Position numbers and translations under genes: made by a program. A stretch of DNA of 21,717 nucleotides, from assembly GCA_964562985.1 (NCBI GenBank), contig CAZLWE010000058.1, positions 1 to 21,717 on the forward strand. Direction: 5' to 3'. Under the pieces are notes generated by a model, which saw only the letters and a list, made by a program, of their open reading frames with translations, was not told the DNA's origin and did no database searches. Below, piece after piece: positions 1 through 7,428 of this stretch (positions are counted from its first letter, which is position 1; each line of letters opens with the position of its first letter). This DNA comes from SHLQ01 sp964562985. GTDB taxonomy: Bacteria; Actinomycetota; Acidimicrobiia; Acidimicrobiales; SHLQ01.

Positions 1-238
1 GCTTCGGCCGTGCGTCTTTGGTGTTTTTCGGCTTGCGTCTCCCGGCCTGAATATGACACAGCCTTCGATCAAGATAGGCATGTTGTGTATCGGGATGAGG
101 GTTCCGGTTCCCGCAGCAAACCAACTCATTTTACGTGGCGAACAATTGTTACGGGCGTCACACATCGTGTTAGTTTGCTGGGACGGTTACCGACCGTTCA
201 TTGCGTGGTGCCAATCGATATAGGGGGAGATCTGCTGT
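1..238 (+). promoter_or_regulatory. Upstream region of the acyl-CoA synthetase / HAAT operon
   Basis: No credible gene was found here. The segment presumably carries the promoter of the operon that begins at 239, but no convincing -35/-10 pair stands out; TTGTTA at 146-151 followed by TAGTTT at 171-176 is the nearest and has a poor 19-bp spacer. Three small dyads cluster just upstream of the gene: AACAATTGTT (141-150), ACAC-atc-GTGT (160-170) and ACGGT-n5-ACCGT (183-197). These could be operator half-sites for a repressor, but that is inference. A purine-rich ribosome binding site, AGGGGGAGA at 222-230, lies 8 bases before the ATG. Confidence 0.35.
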
Positions 239-2110
239 ATGGCTGTAGTTGAGGAACAACTGGCGGGTTCCGCATCATCCTCGGGAGCCCGTACGGTGGC
301 CTCGATCGCCCGGGACTGGGCACAAAACGAACCGGACCACATCGCCTTCCGGGAGAAGGACTTCGGTATTTGGAAGCAGTACTCCTGGGCCGAAAGCTGG
401 GAGCTCATCGAACTCGCCGCGCACGGACTGCTGTCGCTTGGAGTCGAAGTCGGGGACCGGGTCACCATCCACTCCGAGGATCGACCCGAATGGGTGATCC
501 TCGACCTGGCGACGGTCGCGATTCGCGGAATTGCCGTGGGCCTGTATCCCACGAATCCCGCCACCGAAGTCGAATACACCTTGCTCGACTGTGGTTCGGT
601 GGTGCACCTCGTCGAGGACCAAGAGCAGGTCGACAAAGTCTTTGAGATCGACGACGGCAAGATCGCGGATGTTCGCAAGCTGATCTACTTGGAGCCCCGA
701 GGGTTTTCCGAGTTTGACGATGACCGCCTTCTCTTCTGGGAGAACTTTCTCGAACTCGGCCGCCAGCACCGCGACGCGAACCCACGGGCTGTTACCGAGC
801 GGATGGCGCAAGCCGAGGACAGCGATGTGATGACGCTCGTCTACACCTCGGGCACGACCGGCCCTCCGAAGGGGGCGATGCTCACCAACGCAAACTCCAT
901 CTTCGCGATGGAGAAGATCATCGAGGAGAAGGCGGCCTACCCCGACAACACCCCGCCGAATAAGAAGGACGAGATCCTCACCTACTTGCCGCTATGCCAT
1001 GTTGCGGAGCGAATCTTTTCGACCTGGACGATGTTGGCTGGAGGACCCACGCTCAACTTCGCGGAGTCCATCGAAACCGTCGCGTCAAACCTCCGCGAGG
1101 TGCAGCCCACATTGTTCTTCGCGGTGCCGCGAATTTGGGAGCGGCTCCACGCTGGCGTGCAGATCCGCGGCGGCGACTCCACCTGGTTCAAGAAGCAGTG
1201 GCTCGGTATGGGCATGAAGGCCGCGGGCTTTATCGGCGAGGCGAAGGTCAACAACGGCGGCAGGCACACGGCGGCTAGCCGAGTGGCTCACTGGATCTTC
1301 TACCCGCTCGTCTTCCGAGCGCTCCAAGAGCGAATTGGGCTTCGACATTGTCGCCGAGCGTCGAGTGGTGCGGCCCCGATAGCGCCAGAGGTACTGCAGT
1401 TCTTTATGGGTATTGGCGTAGAGGTGTACGAGCTCTACGGCATGACCGAGAACTCCGCCGTCGCGACGTGCAACTATCCCGGGCGTCTCAAGCTCGGTAC
1501 GGTCGGCGAACCCTACCCGGGTACAGACCTCCGTATCCACGAGGAGACCGGCGAGATCCAAACCAAACACCCGGGCGTTTTCCCCGGGTATTGGAACAAG
1601 CCAGAAAAGACCGCCGAAACCTTCACCGAAGACGGCTGGTTGCGCACGGGCGACGTGGGGGAGTGGGTCGACGGGACCCACGTCAAGATCGTCGACCGCA
1701 TGAAGGACATCATCATCACCTCCGGCGGCAAGAACATCTCGCCGTCGGAGATCGAGAACAGCCTGAAAGCATCTCCGTTCATCAAAGAGGCCATGGTGAT
1801 TGGCGATGGGCGCAAGTATTTGACCGCGCTTATTGGAATCGAACTCGACACGGTCGGCAACTGGGCGCTTCGAAAGAACATCCCGTACACCACCTACCGA
1901 GACCTCACCGAGAAGCCCGAGGTGCTCGAAATGGTGCAAGGCATCATCGACGACAGCAACGCGAAGTTCTCGCGGGTCGAAGGCCTGAAGAAGTTCGTCA
2001 TGATCCCCAAGGAGCTGGACCATGAGGACGGCGAACTCACTGCCACACAGAAGCTGAAGCGTTCATCGATGATGGACATGTTCGGTGACCTGGTGGAGTC
2101 AATGTACTGA
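239..2110 (+). CDS. Long-chain-type acyl-CoA synthetase (AMP-forming), FadD15-like
   Basis: This 623-residue enzyme should activate a carboxylic acid to its acyl-CoA through an acyl-adenylate, using ATP and CoA in the cytoplasm. Visible ANL-superfamily motifs, in order, are the P-loop TSGTTGPPKG (about 203-212), the aromatic/TE motif ELYGMTE (398-404), the hinge-side GWLRTGD (466-472), DRMKD (486-490) leading into SGGKNISP, and a C-terminal LTATQKLKR with Lys605 as the probable adenylation lysine. Length and motif wording match the bacterial long-chain acyl-CoA synthetase group. The ATG at 239 follows a good ribosome binding site. The stop codon overlaps the ATG of livH by one base, so the enzyme is co-translated with a HAAT importer and probably activates the imported compound. 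Chain-length preference cannot be judged from the sequence, and the substrate could be branched, aromatic or alicyclic. Confidence 0.93.
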   Translation: MAVVEEQLAGSASSSGARTVASIARDWAQNEPDHIAFREKDFGIWKQYSWAESWELIELAAHGLLSLGVEVGDRVTIHSEDRPEWVILDLATVAIRGIAVGLYPTNPATEVEYTLLDCGSVVHLVEDQEQVDKVFEIDDGKIADVRKLIYLEPRGFSEFDDDRLLFWENFLELGRQHRDANPRAVTERMAQAEDSDVMTLVYTSGTTGPPKGAMLTNANSIFAMEKIIEEKAAYPDNTPPNKKDEILTYLPLCHVAERIFSTWTMLAGGPTLNFAESIETVASNLREVQPTLFFAVPRIWERLHAGVQIRGGDSTWFKKQWLGMGMKAAGFIGEAKVNNGGRHTAASRVAHWIFYPLVFRALQERIGLRHCRRASSGAAPIAPEVLQFFMGIGVEVYELYGMTENSAVATCNYPGRLKLGTVGEPYPGTDLRIHEETGEIQTKHPGVFPGYWNKPEKTAETFTEDGWLRTGDVGEWVDGTHVKIVDRMKDIIITSGGKNISPSEIENSLKASPFIKEAMVIGDGRKYLTALIGIELDTVGNWALRKNIPYTTYRDLTEKPEVLEMVQGIIDDSNAKFSRVEGLKKFVMIPKELDHEDGELTATQKLKRSSMMDMFGDLVESMY

Positions 2111-3462
2111 TGGGTGAATTCGTAACGGTCCTGGCCCAGTCTGATCTGAGCTTTGGCTCGCTCCTGCTGAGAACCCTGGCCCGCGGTCTGGCCCTTGGTG
2201 GGGTGTACGCCACGATCGCTTTGGGCTTTGTGATCATCTTCAAAGCGACCCAGGTACTCAACTTCGCACAGGGGGCGTTGGCGGCGATCGGTGGGCTGTT
2301 CCTCTCGTTCCTCGTGTTCGATCGACCAAATGCGGACGCCCCACGTGGCCAAACCCCAGGCACCTGGTGGCGGGCGCCGTTCGCTGGCGATGGATTTCCT
2401 GATGTCGCTCAGCAATGGGCGTCGATCATCCTCATAGCGTTCTTGGCGGGGCTCGTGGCTCACCTCTTGAGCGGCTCGACGATTCAGGGAAAGATGATCG
2501 CCGTTGGACTCATCGGATTCGTTTTCCTCCGCTGGCTATCAACGCGGGCCGGGTTCACCTTCTTTGACAATGAGGCACTGAGTCTTGTGGTGGCTCTCGT
2601 CGCCGGACTCGGGACCGGACTCGTTACCGGGTGGCGCCCGACGGTCCGGATGTTGTCGACCAGCGCGGCCGCTTTCGTCATCCTCATACTCGTGGCCATC
2701 TCCGACAACGTATGGATCGAGTGGTTGGGCAATCTCACGGTGGCCATCATCCTCGGTGGTGTGTTGGGCATGGTCCTTGAACGCATCGCCATCCGTCCAA
2801 TGGTCGGCCAACCCCTGTTCTCGCTCGCAGTTATCACGCTCGGTTTGGAGATCGCCCTACGGCAGTCGGCCTCGGATTCAGTGCGAGTGCTCAACCGGTC
2901 GGTCGAAGCGCCCTGGGGTGCCGCGGGCGGGGGCGATGGTGGCTTTGAACTGTTCGGAGCGTTCTACAACTGGAGCATCATCGCGATCCTCGTCGGGACA
3001 GCGCTGTCTTTCATCGCCGTGTATTTCTTCTACCGTTCAAAGCTCGGTGTGGCGATGCGGGCGGTGTCATTCGATCAAGAGGCAGCGATGGCCCAGGGGA
3101 TCAACGTGGGGCAGGTCTTCTCGATCGCTTGGGCTGCTGGTACGGCACTCGCGGTAATCGGTGGTGTATTCGCAACACAGCCGCCGATCGCAGCGGAAGG
3201 AAGCGTCACCCTCGTAACCGCACTGGTTGCGTTCCGTGCTCTCCCCGCCGTGATTCTCGGCGGACTCGACTCCATCCAAGGGGCGCTTATCGGTGGGTTG
3301 CTAGTCGGCCTCGCAGAGATCACCGCCGGTCAATATCTCTTTAGGTTCAACGACATCCTGGGCAATGGTTTCCAAACGATCGTTCCCTACGTCGTGATGC
3401 TCGCTGTGCTCATCGTTCGACCGTTCGGGCTCTTCGGCACGCCAGAAATTAGGAGGGTCTGA
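2110..3462 (+). CDS. livH: HAAT-family ABC transporter permease, LivH type, with an extra membrane insert
   Basis: This is an integral membrane permease of the branched-chain-amino-acid-type (HAAT) importer family. The LivH core is clear: GFVIIFKATQVLNFAQGALA (39-58), the ERIAIRP turn (224-230), TLGLEIALR shortly after, and the cytoplasmic coupling region around RAVSFDQEAAMAQGINV. At 450 residues it is much longer than the roughly 300 of typical LivH (E. coli is about 308). The excess lies between about residues 71 and 205 and consists of a short polar loop rich in Gly, Pro and Trp followed by four hydrophobic stretches (about 102-120, 128-142, 155-174, 185-199) that look like added membrane segments. 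The start overlaps the preceding stop (TGATG), and the next gene overlaps in the same way. The family call is firm; the insert's role is unknown. Confidence 0.92.
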   Translation: MGEFVTVLAQSDLSFGSLLLRTLARGLALGGVYATIALGFVIIFKATQVLNFAQGALAAIGGLFLSFLVFDRPNADAPRGQTPGTWWRAPFAGDGFPDVAQQWASIILIAFLAGLVAHLLSGSTIQGKMIAVGLIGFVFLRWLSTRAGFTFFDNEALSLVVALVAGLGTGLVTGWRPTVRMLSTSAAAFVILILVAISDNVWIEWLGNLTVAIILGGVLGMVLERIAIRPMVGQPLFSLAVITLGLEIALRQSASDSVRVLNRSVEAPWGAAGGGDGGFELFGAFYNWSIIAILVGTALSFIAVYFFYRSKLGVAMRAVSFDQEAAMAQGINVGQVFSIAWAAGTALAVIGGVFATQPPIAAEGSVTLVTALVAFRALPAVILGGLDSIQGALIGGLLVGLAEITAGQYLFRFNDILGNGFQTIVPYVVMLAVLIVRPFGLFGTPEIRRV

Positions 3463-4817
3463 TGCGCGGTAGGCCAAAACTGTTCACGTCGTATGAGGCC
3501 GACAGTGCGATCCTTCCGACCTCTCTGCAGCGGTGGATGATCGGCGGTTTCGTGCTGCTGCTCTTCTTGATGCCGTTCGACATCCCGTTCCTCACCGGAC
3601 CGGTGCCGCGGGCGTTCCCTGATAGTTGGCCGATCGTCGGTGGACGGTTCACCATTCTCGGTTCGATCCCGATCTTGCAAGACGGCATACCCTTCGTTCG
3701 CTTCCTCGGCGACAGCAACTGGCTGCGCCCGATGACAGAGGTCTTCATCTTTGCCATCGCAGCGCTGGGGCTGAATTTGCTGGCTGGCGTCGCGGGCCAG
3801 GTATCGCTCGGGCACGCCTTCTTCATGGGTGCCGGCGCGTGCACCGCTGCGGTTATGGGTGGCGAACTCGGCGGAACCCGCTGGGGATGGGAACTTCCGA
3901 TCTGGATCTGGTTGCCAGCATCGGGGATCGTCGCTGCCCTCATCGGCCTAGCGGTCGCCCCCGCAGCGGTCAAAGTGCGCGGCCTGTACCTGGCCATCCT
4001 CACGCTCGGGCTGGTCTTCATCGGGATCCACTTGTCGAGGGTCTTCCCCCAGATTGCAGGCGACACAGAGTCTGGACGACGTTTCCCTGAGTTCGATATC
4101 AAGCTCTGGCGTGAAGAAACCCCGTTGGTGAACATCTCCAGCGAAGAGACGGTCACCGGACTCTTTGGCCTGAACCGCTTCGAGGTCAGCGAAGAACAGA
4201 AGGTGTACCTGTTCGCCCTCGCCGTGGCGGTTGTGATGACCGTTCTCGCCAAGAACATCATCCGCAGTCGAACCGGTCGAGCCTTCCAAGCGATTCGAGA
4301 TCGCGACATCGCCGCCGAAGTTATGGGCGTGCCCGAGGTCAAGTACAAGCTGATCGCCTTTGCGCTCTCGTCGTTCTATGCAGGAATCGCCGGAGCGCTC
4401 TTTGCCTCGTTCCTCGGAACCATCGCCGGCAACCAATGGAGTTTGACGTTGTCGGTGGAGTTCATTGCGATCCTGTTGATTGGCGGCGCTGGAACGACAA
4501 GCGGTGTTCTGATGGGGACGTTCTTCGTCATCATCTTGCCTGAGCTCGTCGAGCAAGTAACGGAGTGGTTGGCCGAACAAGAAAGCGGCCTTTTCGGTGC
4601 GATTGGTGACCTCTTGTTGACCGATGGCGGAGGGTCAGACTTTGGGCCAATCTCCGCAAACGCCCAGGCACCGGGGTGGGCGTTAAACGTCTTCGATTGG
4701 AACATCGTGCTCTTCGGTGTTTTGATCGTCGTCTTCTTGATCTTCGAACCGCTAGGGCTGTTCGGGATCTGGATTCGAATTCGCAACTACTGGAAGGGGT
4801 GGCCCTTCTCGTATTAG
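3462..4817 (+). CDS. livM: HAAT-family ABC transporter permease, LivM type
   Basis: This is the second membrane permease of the importer, 451 residues. The LivM signature ALGLNLLAGVAGQVSLGHAF is at 101-120, and the cytoplasmic EAA-like coupling loop (RSRTGRAFQAIRDRDIAAEV) is at about 268-287, where it should contact an ATPase subunit. The length is close to E. coli LivM (about 425). There is a hydrophobic N-terminal segment at about 25-45, then a soluble stretch before the core. An acidic, non-hydrophobic segment at about 205-245 precedes the EAA loop, and a polar Gly/Asp-rich loop precedes the last membrane helix. The ATG overlaps the livH stop by one base (TGATG), so translation is coupled. 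Confidence 0.93.
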   Translation: MRGRPKLFTSYEADSAILPTSLQRWMIGGFVLLLFLMPFDIPFLTGPVPRAFPDSWPIVGGRFTILGSIPILQDGIPFVRFLGDSNWLRPMTEVFIFAIAALGLNLLAGVAGQVSLGHAFFMGAGACTAAVMGGELGGTRWGWELPIWIWLPASGIVAALIGLAVAPAAVKVRGLYLAILTLGLVFIGIHLSRVFPQIAGDTESGRRFPEFDIKLWREETPLVNISSEETVTGLFGLNRFEVSEEQKVYLFALAVAVVMTVLAKNIIRSRTGRAFQAIRDRDIAAEVMGVPEVKYKLIAFALSSFYAGIAGALFASFLGTIAGNQWSLTLSVEFIAILLIGGAGTTSGVLMGTFFVIILPELVEQVTEWLAEQESGLFGAIGDLLLTDGGGSDFGPISANAQAPGWALNVFDWNIVLFGVLIVVFLIFEPLGLFGIWIRIRNYWKGWPFSY

Positions 4818-4849
4818 GCGAGGGCGGCATCACCACATCAAAAGATCTG

Positions 4850-4892
4850 CGGACCGAGGGGTCCGAGAAAACAAAATCCGAGCACAGCTCGG
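4850..4892 (+). other. Two small hairpins in the livM-binding-protein gap
   Basis: The 96-bp intergenic stretch holds two perfect 6-bp stems: CGGACC/GGTCCG with a GAGG loop (4850-4865) and CCGAGC/GCTCGG with an ACA loop (4878-4892), joined by an A-rich linker. Neither is followed by a T run, so they do not look like terminators. They may protect or process the mRNA 5' to the highly translated binding-protein gene; that role is inference. Confidence 0.4.
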
Positions 4893-4898
4893 TCTCCT

Positions 4899-4907
4899 AG
4901 GAGGGGG
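4899..4907 (+). promoter_or_regulatory. Very strong ribosome binding site of the binding-protein gene
   Basis: AGGAGGGGG lies 6 bases before the ATG at 4914, a near-ideal match to the 16S anti-Shine-Dalgarno. It fits the need for more binding protein than permease. The preceding CTCCT (4894-4898) forms a CTCCTAGGAG palindrome with it. Confidence 0.7.
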
Positions 4908-4913
4908 AACCAC

Positions 4914-6511
4914 ATGAAAAGAATGAAATGGCTCACACTGCTAGCCATCTTCGGCTTGATCGCTGTCGCGTGCAGCGCTGCCGAAGAGGCCGCAGATACG
5001 GCAACCGGCGCGGCAGAAGACGCCGCTGAAGCGGTCGAAGAGGCCGTCACCGACGATGACGATGGCGGCGATGAGGCGGCCGAAGAAGAACCGGCCGAAG
5101 AAGNNNNNNNNNNNNNNNNNNNNNNNNNNNNNNNNNNNNNNNNNNNNNNNNNNNNNNNNNNNNNNNNNNNNNNNNNNNNNNNNNNNNNNNNNNNNNNNNN
5201 NNNACCGACGATGACGATGGCGGCGATGAGGCGGCCGAAGAAGAACCGGCCGAAGAAGCGCCCGCTGATGCTGGCGATGGCGTTGCCTTTGACTTCGGTG
5301 TCACCGAAGACACCATCCGAGTTGGCCTCAACGCCGACCTTTCTGGCATCTTCGCAGGGCTTGTCTCCCCGATCGTCGATGCACAGCAGGCCTACTTCGA
5401 TCGCCTCAATGAAAACGGTGGCATCGATGGGCGCGAAGTCGAGCTCGTAATTCTCGACACGGCCTACGACGTGCCCACGCACCTCGACAACTACGCCGAG
5501 TTCGCCGAAGAGAGTGAAGACGGTGTGGTCATGTTGAGCCAATCGACCGGCTCACCTCACACCGGAGCAATCGCTGCTGACCTCGCCGACGATGACCTGA
5601 TCGCGATTCCGTTGTCGTGGTACTCCGGCTGGGCCGACCAAGAGTTCGGCGGCAACGTCTTCGAGCTCTACACGAACTACTGCTTCGAGGCGATGAACGC
5701 GATCGAGTTCCTTGCAGGAAACTCGCCTGCCGACGCACCGACGGCCGCAGTCGTTACCTTCCCAGGCGAGTACGGCCAGGACAACGCCGCAGGCGCCAAG
5801 ATCGCTATCGAGCAGCTCGGCCTCGACCTCGTGTTTGACGGTGAAGGTGCGCTCGCAGGCGAGGACTTCTCTGGCGTCGTTGCCGAGCTCGTCGCAGCCG
5901 ACCCTGACATCGTCTACATCGCCAGCTCGCCGGGTGTTCTCGCCCAGGTGCTTGGTGGCGCCGCAGCCCAGGGACTCGATGCAATCTGGTCGGGAAGCTC
6001 TCCGAGCTACAACCCCGCACTTCTCGGCACCGAGGTCGCACCAGCACTCGACGCGCTCTACTTCCACAGCACCTACGGCGCTCTCTGGAACGCGAACGAG
6101 AGCCCAGGCATGCTCGACATGGTCGCAACCTTGACCGAGCGTGTCCCACAGGGAACTTACGCAGTTGCTGATAGCTATGTATTCGGTTGGACCGAGGCGA
6201 TCTTCACCGAAGCAGTGCTTCGCCAGGCATCGTCAAATGGCGACCTGACCCGTGCCGGCGTCGTCGCAGCAGCGAACGAAGTGACCGTGGACTTCCAGGG
6301 CCTCGCTCCGGACCAGACCTGGGTAGGCGCACCAAACGACTTCGCTGTACGCGGTTCGTTCATCTACGACATCAACGTCGCTGATGCCACCCTCGAAACC
6401 AGCATCACCGAGCCTGGTTCGGCAGGCTTCTCGCTGCTTGCGGAGAACTTCGTCGGCGAAGTTGCCGCTGGTCACGAGTTCAACGAGCCCTGCTTCGTCA
6501 GCGAGGGCTAG
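4914..6511 (+). CDS. HAAT substrate-binding lipoprotein (interrupted by an assembly gap)
   Basis: This is an extracytoplasmic solute-binding protein of the HAAT importer, tethered as a lipoprotein. The N-terminus MKRMKWLTLLAIFGLIAVAC is a lipoprotein signal with the lipobox cysteine at residue 20. It is followed by an Ala/Glu/Asp-rich linker and then the type I periplasmic fold, starting near DTIRVGLNADLSG. The 100-N gap (5104-5203) puts the two halves in different frames (155 bases between the repeat copies). Collapsing the duplicated 55-bp flank restores one open frame of 480 residues, so the frame break is an assembly artefact and not a mutation. In that numbering the mature domain has two cysteines, Cys205 and Cys475, which could form a disulfide. 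The true linker length is unknown because the gap probably hides tandem repeat copies. A strong ribosome binding site precedes the start. The ligand is not predictable. Confidence 0.88.
5049..5103 (+). repeat. 55-bp direct repeat, left copy (left edge of gap)
   Basis: It is identical over all 55 bases to 5204-5258. It encodes the acidic linker segment TDDDDGGDEAAEEEPAEE. It ends exactly where the N run begins, as expected for an assembly-graph node shared by two contigs. Confidence 0.95.
5104..5203. other. Scaffold gap of exactly 100 N
   Basis: A run of exactly 100 unknown bases is the usual placeholder for a gap of unknown length. It falls inside the acidic linker of the binding lipoprotein and shifts the apparent reading frame. 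Confidence 0.98.
5204..5258 (+). repeat. 55-bp direct repeat, right copy (right edge of gap)
   Basis: It is identical to 5049-5103 and begins on the first base after the N run. From here the binding-protein frame continues unbroken to the stop at 6511. Confidence 0.95.
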
Positions 6512-6536
6512 AAGTATCCATTGATCCCCTCCGGTC

Positions 6537-6572
6537 GCCCTCGTGGTGTGGCGAAAGCTGCACCACGAGGGC
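6537..6572 (+). other. Stable 16-bp hairpin with GAAA tetraloop between binding protein and livF
   Basis: GCCCTCGTGGTG (6537-6548) pairs perfectly with CACCACGAGGGC (6561-6572). The inner bases extend the stem by two wobble and two Watson-Crick pairs to a GAAA (GNRA) loop at 6553-6556. No T run follows, so it is not a classical intrinsic terminator. Its place after an abundant binding protein and before the ATPase genes suggests mRNA 3'-end protection or partial termination that lowers downstream expression. That function is inferred from position. Confidence 0.65.
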
Positions 6573-6574
6573 AA

Positions 6575-6598
6575 CCTCACACACGGGGGTTGTGTAGG
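6575..6598 (+). promoter_or_regulatory. Possible hairpin masking the livF ribosome binding site
   Basis: CCT plus ACACA (6575-6583, with one bulged C at 6578) can pair with TGTGT plus AGG (6591-6598), leaving a 7-base loop. The paired AGG is the first half of the livF ribosome binding site AGGAG (6596-6600). This could damp livF translation, but the stem is short. Confidence 0.3.
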
Positions 6599-6606
6599 AG
6601 GCGTAC

Positions 6607-7404
6607 GTGCTTGAAGTTGCCAATCTAGAGGTTGTTTACAACGACGTGATCCTGGTCCTACGCGGGCTATCTATCGAGGTTCCCGACGGCCAGATCGTGT
6701 CGTTGCTCGGCGCGAACGGCGCCGGCAAGACAACGACGTTGCGCGCCATCAGTGGCCTTCTCGATGTTCACGAAGGTGACATCACGAAGGGATCGATCTC
6801 GTGGCGGGGCAAGGAGATCACGCATGACAACCCTGCAGATATCGTGACGGCGGGTGTCACCCAGGTCATGGAAGGGCGTCGGGTTTTCGCAGAACTGACG
6901 GTCGACGAGAACCTTCAGACGGGCGGCTTCACCAACGCCGACAAGGACAGCGTGAAGGCCGCATACGACAAGACGATGGAGATGTTCCCTGTCTTGTACG
7001 AGCGCCGCGACCAGACTGCTGGTTACCTCTCTGGAGGTGAGCAACAGATGCTTGCGATCGGACGCGCCTTGATGGCCGACCCGGAACTGCTGATCTTGGA
7101 CGAGCCATCGCTAGGACTCGCGCCGCTTCTCGTCGAACAGATTCGCGACATTATCGTTGACATCAACAAGTCCGGAGTGAGCGTGTTGCTCATCGAGCAG
7201 AACGCTGCGATGGCTCTATCGATTGCCGACTATGGCTACATCATGGAGAACGGCAAGATCGTGCTGGACGGACCTGCCGAGAAACTCCGAAATGACGAAG
7301 ACGTCCAAGAGTTCTACCTTGGGCTGCACACCGATGAATCCGGGGAACGAAAGAGTTTCCGAGACGTCAAGCACTACCGACGCCGCAAGCGTTGGTTGTC
7401 GTAG
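6607..7404 (+). CDS. livF: HAAT-family ABC transporter ATPase, LivF type
   Basis: This is a cytoplasmic ATP-binding subunit that powers the importer, 265 residues. Walker A GANGAGKT is at 35-42, the signature is YLSGGEQQ, and Walker B LLILDEPS leads into the LivF-typical GLAPLLVEQI. The switch position reads LLIEQN, the usual LivF form in place of histidine. It is longer than E. coli LivF (237) because of a basic C-terminal tail ending KHYRRRKRWLS. The start is GTG at 6607, with AGGAG at 6596-6600 six bases upstream. The binding-protein gene ends 95 bases earlier and the strong hairpin lies between them. livG follows after 24 bases. Confidence 0.94.
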   Translation: MLEVANLEVVYNDVILVLRGLSIEVPDGQIVSLLGANGAGKTTTLRAISGLLDVHEGDITKGSISWRGKEITHDNPADIVTAGVTQVMEGRRVFAELTVDENLQTGGFTNADKDSVKAAYDKTMEMFPVLYERRDQTAGYLSGGEQQMLAIGRALMADPELLILDEPSLGLAPLLVEQIRDIIVDINKSGVSVLLIEQNAAMALSIADYGYIMENGKIVLDGPAEKLRNDEDVQEFYLGLHTDESGERKSFRDVKHYRRRKRWLS

Positions 7405-7428
7405 CCACGAAAGGCTTTCTGCGCTTCT

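Noticed and set aside
3..40. Imperfect direct repeat around TTCGGC and TGCGTCT at 3-17 and 27-40
   Set aside because: It is short, degenerate and at the window edge; there is not enough to call it a functional repeat or insertion end.
1085..2023. Long minus-strand open frame opposite the acyl-CoA synthetase (312 codons)
   Set aside because: It is antisense to a well-supported gene in high-GC DNA, has no recognisable domain and no promoter or ribosome binding site.
4850..4892. Intrinsic terminator between livM and the binding-protein gene
   Set aside because: The stems are only 6 bp and are followed by A-rich or purine sequence with no T run, and the operon clearly continues.
4914..5450. A frameshifted or truncated binding-protein gene ending at 5450, with a separate gene from 5471
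   Set aside because: The split is caused by the arbitrary 100-N gap length. Merging the identical 55-bp flanks restores one continuous frame from 4914 to 6511.
7190..7205. LivF switch histidine replaced (LLIEQN), suggesting a dead ATPase
   Set aside because: This form is normal in LivF proteins, and Walker A, the signature and Walker B are all intact.
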